64,000 nt of DNA from Stagonosporopsis chrysanthemi (Eukaryota; Ascomycota; Dothideomycetes; Pleosporales; Didymellaceae), in the NCBI GenBank assembly GCA_022560025.1, contig JAFISE010000013.1, positions 62,001-126,000 of the forward strand. The letters are read 5' to 3'. Positions 57,262-64,000 of this stretch are shown here, in pieces (position 1 is the stretch's first letter; each line of letters starts with the position of its first letter). The position numbers and the translations under genes were made by a program. The notes under the pieces are model-generated. The model searched no databases, was not told the origin of the DNA, and worked only from the letters and a program-made list of their open reading frames with translations.

Positions 57262-59231
57262 ATGACAGCCTTCCTTGTCGACGAGACCACTGGCCCTGCA
57301 CCAGCAGCAAGGACAAATGGCATTGCTAGGGCACCGGAAACCGAAGGCGAACTGCCCAAGGTCAATGGAGCAACACCAGCAAAGCCAATTACCAACGGAA
57401 CATATACCAATGGCTCGCACACCAACGGCACTCTCAATGGACATGGCAGCACGACGCAGGATCCTTTCAAACTCGCAACAGAGTTTGCCTGCACGCCCCG
57501 CAAGATTAAAGTCTTCACAATTGGTGCCGGATTCAGCGGCTTGCTGATGGCGCACAAGTTCCAGCATCGCTTTCCAGAAATGGATGAGATCGTTGACCAC
57601 ACTATCTTCGAGGCGCATCACGAAGTGGGCGGAACTTGGCTAGTCAATGACTACCCGGGTGTCCAGTGTGACGTTCCAGCACATATTTATGCGTTTCCCT
57701 TCGACCCAAATCCTGACTGGACAAGATTCTATGCGAGCGGCGCTGAGATTCTGGACTACTTCAAGAAGACAACCAAGAAGTGGAACCTTGATCGCGATTT
57801 GCAATTAAACACTAAAGTTGTTGGGGCACAGTGGCACGATTCCGAAGGCATGTGGGAAGTCGAGGTCGAAAACACACGTACCGAAGAGAGGAGGAAAGAG
57901 TGGTGTCACGTCTTAGTGTCTGGGCAAGGTGTTCTTGTGTAAGTTCTGCGACGTTTGATCAGTCGCTGAACCCATGCTGACAAAAGCTTAGCCATGAAAA
58001 CTGGCCAAAGATTCCCGGCTTTGAGAAATTCAAGGGCCACGTCACACACTCGGCGCGATGGGATCACACCTATGACTACTCCAACAAGCGAATTGCGGTA
58101 ATTGGCAACGGCTCGAGTGGTATTCAAATCGTACCTCAGATGGCCAAACTCCCTGGGACCACTGTGCAGAACTTCATCCGTGGTGGAGCATGGGTCTACT
58201 ACCGTGCGCCTCCCTCTAAGCATATGGGCCGTGAGGTCGACGAACCAAACCCTGCCTACACAGAAGCTGAGAAGGAGAAGTTCAGAGACCCAGCACAGCA
58301 CCAAGAGTACCGCAAGGGTATCGTCTCAAGAACCAATAAATCCTTCTACATCTTCCTCAAGGGCGAAAACAACGAGAAGGGAATGCAGGCGGCTACCGCG
58401 CAGATGGCCGAGAAACTCGGCTACGACAAGCGACTCTGCGACATGCTGATCCCTAAGTGGGAACTCGGCTGCAGGAGAATTACCCCTGGGCCCGGGTATC
58501 TTGAGTCTTTCCAGCGAGACAACTGTGACTGTACCAACAGCCCCACCACTGCGATCACAGAAACCGGCATCACCACTGCGGATGGAAAGCACTTCGAATG
58601 CGACGTTATCATCTGCGCAACCGGGTTTGATGTATCGCATCGCCCTCGATACCCTCTCATCGGCCAGAAAGGCATCAACCTGCGCGAGAAGTGGGCGGGG
58701 GACCCAGAGTCCTACGTCTCAGTAATGACACCAGACTTTCCGAATTACCTGATGTACATGGGACCAAATTGTCTGGGCGGTCACGGCTCCCTAGTCGAGT
58801 CTCTCAACTGGACAGGTGACTACTTCGTAAAATGGATCAAGAAGATGGCACTTGAGGACATCAAGTACTTCACGCCTAAACGCGACAAAGTTGATGCGTT
58901 CATGAAATATCAAGATGAAGTCCATAAAACGCTTGTCTGGAGCGGGGGCTGCTCGTCATGGTACAAACGAGGCCGTGTTGATGGGAGAGTAACAGCATTG
59001 TTTGGTGGTTCCGCTCAGTTGTTCAACAAATTGATTACGGACATCAGAGGCGAGGACTTCGATATCACATATCGTACAGCAAATCCCTGGAGGTTCATGG
59101 GCAACGGATTCATGGAGTTTGAGATGAAGGACGAGTCGGATTTGTCGTGGTATGTCGAGATCGCCGAAGAGGCACAAGGGAAGGGACCGGAGAATAATAA
59201 CAAGGCAGTGAAGCTCGAAGGATACCATTAG
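57262..59231 (+). CDS. Flavin-dependent Baeyer-Villiger-type monooxygenase 2
   Basis: Two exons, 57262-57938 and 57992-59231 (53-base intron, GTAAGT..GCTTAG), giving 638 residues. The first 78 residues are an extension with a Thr-Asn-Gly repeat (TNGTYTNGSHTNGTLNGHG). Then come the FAD motif GAGFSG (88-93), EVGGTWLVNDYPGVQCD, the fingerprint FKGHVTHSARWD (239-250, complete, ending in Asp), and the NADPH motif GNGSSG (264-269). The late ICATGFDVSHRPRYP is also typical. It resembles the longer fungal monooxygenases annotated after StcW of the sterigmatocystin pathway. It is far from monooxygenase 1 in sequence and exon layout, so the two are not a recent duplication. Confidence 0.93.
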
Positions 59232-59545
59232 ATACAGTGCATTTCGTAATGACCAAACATGAACTTTGAAGAATACACTTGCCATAGGATGGGGAACTAT
59301 TTGCTGAAAGCCGCTAAGCATTACTATGTTCTGTAAACAAAGTGCCCGTTGTATCTATGTGCTTTGTCAGGTCCACTTTCGCCCTGCGTTCCCCGCAAAG
59401 TATCCTCGGTAACCTGATTATGGCTTAGGTCAATTGTTGGCAGCTGACGTTTTCGTTCCGAAGCGCCCAAATGGACAGATAAATGACCGTAAATGCCACC
59501 CGCATCTTACACAGCTCCCTCAGAATCTAACACAACCTTGTCGAA
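59232..59545. other. Spacer upstream of the alcohol dehydrogenase
   Basis: 314 bases between tandem cluster genes. No motif is recognised. Confidence 0.55.
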
Positions 59546-60760
59546 ATGACCTCAGCACCGCAAGAAAATGTTCCGAAGACCATGTGGGCGTGGAGGAAGC
59601 ACCGCGGTAACATGGAACCAGTAAGTTAAATGCTGTTAACAAACCCCTTCTGCCATCGTAATCTTCTATCGACATCTGATCACTGGAGACATTCTATCTT
59701 ACATTACGTAGGTCTGGGAGGAGGTACCGGTGCCTACACCACACCCGACCGGACTCCTCGTCAAGCTCATAGCCGCAGGCGTGTGTCGTTCAGATCACAA
59801 CCTACTCACCAACGAGAACCAACCTGCATGGTTCCAAGAAAAATTCACGCTTGGCCATGAAGGCTGCGGCCGTATCGTTGAAGTAGGACCGGACGTTCCC
59901 TCCTCTGCCGGCTTCAGAGTTGGCGATGTCATCGCATTGCTCGCAGTACCTGGATGTGGAGCTCAAGATTGTGAAGAATGCAGCGCGGACCTCGCTCAGC
60001 TGTGCACCAAGGCGCACCGCTCAGGCATTGGCATGGACGGCTTCTATGCATCGTATTGCGTTCTGGATGTGCGCGGAGCTGTCCATGTACCCAAAGGTGT
60101 GACACCGAGCCAGGCTGCTGTTGCTACCGATGCCGTTACGACAGCTTATCATGCGATACACCGTCGAGGCAAGATCACAGCAAAGGATACCGTCTTCTTG
60201 TTTGGACTTGGAGGGCTTGGGTTTAACGCCTTACAAGTGCTCCGAGCGATAGGTGCAAGAGTCTTTGTGAGTGATGTCAAGCAAGACAATCTCGATGATG
60301 CCGAGAAGATCGGGGTGAACAAGGCCGACATCGTGCCGATAGGGAAGAGCATTAGAGAGTGGGTCGAGGAGAATGGCTGGTCCGGCAAAATCTCGATCGT
60401 CGCTGACTTTGTCGGCACTGCGCAAACGTTCAGCGACGCTCAGCATATAGGCATGTACAAGTTCTCGGCTTTCATATCAACTCTAACATCAAAGCAGTTC
60501 GTCAAGCAGGTAGATTATTGTGCGTGGGGACACTGAATCACGAGAACACCGTGCACATGAAGCTTGGAATACGTAAAAGGCTCGACATAATCTTCTCTTA
60601 CGGTGGGCAGACAAGAGATCTGAAAGAAGCGCTCGATCTGATAGCTGATGGTGTTCTCGACCCTATTGTTGCAGACGGGAAGCTAGAGGACTTCCCTCGC
60701 GTGTCGAAAGAGCTCGAAGCCGGGAAGGTCAAAGGAAGGATAGCGTTGCTATTTGATTGA
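59546..60760 (+). CDS. Zinc-dependent alcohol dehydrogenase (MDR)
   Basis: Three exons: 59546-59620, 59712-60450 and 60498-60760, giving 358 residues. Catalytic-zinc ligands are the Cys of GVCRSDHNLL and the His-Glu of LGHEGCGRI. The structural-zinc loop is C-GAQD-C-EE-C-SADLAQL-C, with two extra residues between its first and second Cys compared with the usual spacing. The coenzyme motif is FGLGGLG. The second intron (60451-60497) starts with GC rather than GT (GCATGT); only this choice keeps HIVRQAGRLLCVGTLNHEN in frame, and it contains a CTCTAAC branch site. Likely role: interconversion of alcohol and ketone or aldehyde within the cluster pathway. Confidence 0.9.
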
Positions 60761-61027
60761 TCCTCTCCAGTCATATGAGGCAAAATAGCTGTCTTGATCG
60801 CATAGAAATGTGGAAGCCCGAGAAGGGATCAGGAGATGGAAATGCGGCAGCGCTCGTCTTGGAAGGTGCTCTTCACAAGTGGGGCATTGCTAGGCCAATT
60901 ATAGCTTAGTATTAATGTCAGCCTTTTGGTCCCCGCTCTTTACGACTCTCTAAGACTCACCAAGTCGTATACAAAAGCCTAACTTTTCCCCAGCATCTCG
61001 TTATCATAGAACTGCAAATCAGACAAC
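60761..61027. other. Short spacer upstream of the alpha/beta hydrolase
   Basis: 267 bases; nothing recognised. Confidence 0.6.
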
Positions 61028-62223
61028 ATGGCACAAGCACCCAAAGTACAAGGTTATGAGCACGATGATGCCTGGGACACTAATTGGCTGAGAGTTGACG
61101 AAACACACGAACTTTACTATGAACAATACGGCAAGCGAGATGGGAAAGCAGGTGTGTAAAGAGTCGGCGCGAAATCGTGAATGCAACTGCTAACCTGAAT
61201 GTAGCGATCTTCCTGCACGGAGGACCAGGAGCTCACACATCCAAGGGCATGTCATTTTCCGTGGAGTCTGACACACTGACTACGTATAACTGACATGATG
61301 TCTAGGAAACACAGCGTTTTTCAATCCTGAACAGTACCGAGTAGTCTTGCTTGACCAGCGTGGCTGCGGAAAGTCTCGACCGAATGCCAGCACCGTCAAC
61401 AACACAACCTGGCATCTGGTTTCCGACATCGAGGCACTCAGGAAGCACCTCGGGATAGCCAAATGGCACGTAGTATTCGGCGGCTCCTGGGGCTCAACCT
61501 TGGCTCTGGCATATGCACAATCACACCCCTCATCCGTCGGCTCCCTGGTCCTCCGCGGAATCTTCACAGTCCGCGAATTCGAGCTGAAATGGACCATGGT
61601 CCCAGGAGGAGCCAGCATCCTCTTCCCCGACCACTTCGACGAGTTCGTCAATTTCCTTCCCGAGGAGGAGCGGGTTGACCATGTTGCCTCGTACCACAAG
61701 CGTCTAATGTCTAAAGACGAGAGTATCAGCCACCCGGCTGCGAGAGCGTGGAACAAGTGGGAGGCCTCCATCGGCACCCTTTATCCTAACACTGCCGGAC
61801 TGGCGCAGCTAGACGATGCGTCGTACAACCTGGCGCATGCGAGGACCGAAGCTCATTACTTCCATAACAAGGCGTGGTTGGAAGAGGGTCAGTTGCTAAG
61901 GAAAGAGAATATCGACAAGATCCGTCATATCCCCAGTAAGTGGTCTCATATGGACACTGTGCTCGTGGTGCTAATTCGAGATACAGCTACGATTGTGCAA
62001 GGTCGTTACGATGTGGTCTGCCCTCCTATCACTGCATGGGAGCTGCACAAAGCCTTTCCGGAATCGAAGTTGCATTGGGTATCCGACGCTGGACACAGCG
62101 CGACGGTAAGTTCAGGTAATGTGGGATAGCTTCTCGTGGTTTACTAACTGATTGTAGGAACCGGGAACAAAGAAGAAGCTCATTGAAGTATGCGCAGAAT
62201 ATGCGGGTCAGTCGTTGACATAG
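61028..62223 (+). CDS. Alpha/beta hydrolase of the prolyl iminopeptidase (S33) family
   Basis: Five exons: 61028-61151, 61205-61246, 61306-61935, 61987-62105 and 62158-62223, giving 326 residues. The oxyanion motif is HGGPG (46-50), then LLDQRGCGKS, the nucleophile VFGGSWGS (Ser116), the acid QGRYDVVCP (Asp274) and the base DAGHSAT (His302). This is the full S33 layout, and the size fits (about 315-325). The second intron (61247-61305) has a GC donor (GCATGT), forced by frame. Although named peptidases, S33 relatives also hydrolyse esters and lactones. Its place at the end of the cluster suggests it might cleave a pathway ester, which is inference. Confidence 0.9.
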
Positions 62224-62466
62224 AATCGGTCAAGGTAGTCTGTTACGTTACCGTTGAGTAAGTACATATACGAGCCTCGAACAACGAGCTTCAGCGAAGG
62301 CATTCGAAGACTCTTATCTAGTTGTTGTAGACGGAGTAGTCATACCATGAAGCTTCATTATCTTTCATCCTTGCATGAAAACAGAGATAAGATTAGCTGA
62401 GTTTCTCTCAGCCACAATGTCATTGCTACATTACTACATAATGTATGATATTGGGGTATCCTCCGC
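62224..62466. other. Short convergent spacer
   Basis: 243 bases between the hydrolase and catalase 3' ends. Confidence 0.7.
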
Positions 62467-64000
62467 TTAGTACGCAACCATCGTGCTCAAACCAGCAAGC
62501 TCGCGCTCAAAGTTCTTGTGCTGCGAGATAGCAAAGGTGTACTGCCCGACAAAGTCAGCAGCCTCATTTGCTACTTGTACAGCCTCCTTGAAGCCGTCAG
62601 GTGACACCTTGGCGGCTGTGACAACACCGTAGCTGTTCTTGACATCGGTGCTGGTAGAGAACTCCATCTCGGGAAGCTCGACGCACTTCTTGATGAAGTT
62701 GACACCTTCGCCGGTCGCGCCGATTGCCTTCAGGTGACCGAATGCCTCACGCACCCAGTGCACTGCACGCCCGCTCTTGGAGAGGGTGGCAATTGACTTT
62801 GCACCACCGGGGACGAACACACTGTCGTACATTGTGGATCGCTGTCCTTCCAGGTGGTGGTCGGCGACCACACCACCGCTACTTTGGTCCTCGCCCTCAG
62901 CATAGATCGCGTTCCTCCTAGGACTGATGGTGAATGGCAGAGCGCCCTGGGCGGTCAAGGCAGCCTTGATACCGTTGTAAGCCACCTTATCATAGCCATC
63001 GGCGATGAGGATGGCGACCATGCGTGTAGCAATGGTGGGCGTTGTAGGCAGGAAATCCATCTGGGACAGATTCTTGGCCTTCTTGTTATGCTTCTGGCGA
63101 GTTGCCTGCTGAGGAAGGTCGGCCCCAACCATCTCAGCAACGTTCTGAGCGAGCTCGAGGTTGATCTCGGCGATGCTCTCAACCATACGCTTGTACACTA
63201 CAGGGTCGTCGCAGTGGTCCAGCTCGAAAGCAAAAGCAGCCTGGACGTGACCCTGCTCGTGAGGAGACAAAGAGTTGTAGAAGAGCTCGGCCTGGTTCTT
63301 GTGCTCCTTGAACTTCTTGCTGTGGAGACGCTGCTTCATGCCCACAACCTTGGCAGGGTAGTCGATGTAAGCACCTTCCTGTTCGCTCGCAGGAGGGACT
63401 GATTCGAAACGATTAGGCCAGTAGTTGACCTTGCCCTTTGTTATAGTGTGGCGCATAGCACCATCACGGTTAAAGTTCATGACCGGGCAGACAGGCTTGT
63501 TGATAGGCAGCTCTTGCCAGTTGACTCCCAGACGCGAGAGTTGCGTGTCGTGGTAAGAGAAGTTACGACCCTGGAGAAGAGGATCATCGCTGTGGCCAAT
63601 ACCAGGCACAAGGTGCGATGTACAGAAAGCGACCTGCTCAGTTTGTGTGAAGTACTCATCAGGGTTCCTGTTGAGCTCGAGCTGACCGATGAATCGGACA
63701 GGGACCAGCTCCTCGGGCCAAACTTTTGTAGCATCGAGGATATCGAACTCAAACTGGTCTTCTTCGCCTTCCTTGATGGTCTGGATACCGAACTTCCACT
63801 TGGGGTAGGAGCCAGCCTCGATGGCTTGCCACAGATCTTTGCGATGGAAGTCGGGGTCCTGGCCAGCGATCTTGAGCGCCTCGTCCCAAACGAAGCTGTG
63901 AACACCTAGCTCAGGAACGAAGTGAAACTTGACGAAATGTCTCTCGCCCTTGTCGTTGATGAGTGTGTAAGTGTTGACTCCGAATCCTTGCATCATACGG
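62467..64000 (-). CDS. Large-subunit (clade 2) catalase, N-terminus outside window
   Basis: The frame is open to the right edge; 511 residues are visible, without introns. The haem-side sequence includes RNFSYHDTQLSRLGVNW (Tyr is the proximal haem ligand) and PVCPVMNFNRDGAM. The C-terminal flavodoxin-like (DJ-1/class I glutamine amidotransferase) domain, present only in large-subunit catalases, starts near TRMVAILIADGYDKVAYNG and includes SVFVPGGAKSIATL. Family length is about 700-740, so roughly 200-230 residues, including the catalytic His, lie beyond the edge. It removes hydrogen peroxide. Next to a flavin-monooxygenase cluster it could deal with peroxide from uncoupling, but catalase genes are common and the link is only positional. 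Confidence 0.95.
   Translation of the reverse strand, partial: RMMQGFGVNTYTLINDKGERHFVKFHFVPELGVHSFVWDEALKIAGQDPDFHRKDLWQAIEAGSYPKWKFGIQTIKEGEEDQFEFDILDATKVWPEELVPVRFIGQLELNRNPDEYFTQTEQVAFCTSHLVPGIGHSDDPLLQGRNFSYHDTQLSRLGVNWQELPINKPVCPVMNFNRDGAMRHTITKGKVNYWPNRFESVPPASEQEGAYIDYPAKVVGMKQRLHSKKFKEHKNQAELFYNSLSPHEQGHVQAAFAFELDHCDDPVVYKRMVESIAEINLELAQNVAEMVGADLPQQATRQKHNKKAKNLSQMDFLPTTPTIATRMVAILIADGYDKVAYNGIKAALTAQGALPFTISPRRNAIYAEGEDQSSGGVVADHHLEGQRSTMYDSVFVPGGAKSIATLSKSGRAVHWVREAFGHLKAIGATGEGVNFIKKCVELPEMEFSTSTDVKNSYGVVTAAKVSPDGFKEAVQVANEAADFVGQYTFAISQHKNFERELAGLSTMVAY

Noticed and set aside
60450..60540. Apparent frameshift in the alcohol dehydrogenase
   Set aside because: Resolved by a GC-AG intron with a good branch site that restores the family sequence.
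46863..62223. Classical secondary-metabolite cluster
   Set aside because: No polyketide synthase, peptide synthetase, terpene cyclase or DMATS gene is present, so a catabolic reading is preferred; a biosynthetic accessory role cannot be fully excluded.
62854..63909. Two long frames (+) opposite the catalase
   Set aside because: Antisense shadows of the catalase gene.

Overview
This window is nuclear DNA of a filamentous ascomycete (Pezizomycotina). Genes carry short introns of about 45-60 bases with GT...AG borders and CTRAC-like branch sites. Zn2Cys6 regulators are present, as are fungal-specific families (EsdC-like, UPF0658, DUF7732-like, clade-2 catalase). A Dothideomycete is my guess from the gene families, not something the bases prove. 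There are two assembly gaps (100 N at 8132, 10 N at 24711). Most exon joins below were worked out by hand from splice signals plus reading-frame closure.

Region 1 (1-17 kb) is mostly housekeeping: the tail of a Ser-rich protein (possibly a Kin4-type kinase), SYM1/Mpv17 (-), a UPF0658 Golgi membrane protein (-), a PP4 regulatory subunit R2 homologue (+), a Zn2Cys6 regulator (+), a secreted lipocalin-like protein (+), a glycine-zipper protein (+) and a 519-residue hypothetical protein (-). A GC-rich, repeat-laden divergent promoter lies at about 5-6.2 kb.

Region 2 (17-46 kb) is mixed and looser: a secreted tannase/feruloyl esterase (-), a gene-poor 3 kb, a small membrane protein (+), an EsdC homologue (-), a tinA/ADIP-like coiled-coil protein (-), a secreted FAD-linked oxidase (+), a DUF7732-like surface protein (-), the divergent pair PET117 (-) and VMA10 (+), a lipase (+), an arrestin-related adaptor (+), an F-box protein (+), a peroxisomal SCP2 protein ending in SKL (-), and a GNAT acetyltransferase with a signal-like N-terminus (+).

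Region 3 (46.8-62.2 kb) is the most interesting part. Eight genes are packed together: an MFS transporter (-), a metallo-beta-lactamase-fold hydrolase (+), two unlike Baeyer-Villiger-type flavin monooxygenases (+,+), a Zn2Cys6 regulator (+), a short-chain dehydrogenase (-), a zinc alcohol dehydrogenase (+) and an alpha/beta hydrolase of the prolyl iminopeptidase family (+). A large-subunit catalase (-) follows and runs off the right edge. No PKS, NRPS or terpene-synthase gene is present. The set fits a catabolic route in which an alcohol is oxidised to a ketone, the ketone to an ester or lactone, and the product is hydrolysed, with its own importer and regulator. The substrate is unknown and the pathway is inference. 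A 157-bp MITE-like inverted repeat sits inside this cluster, and two neighbouring cluster genes use rare GC-AG introns.
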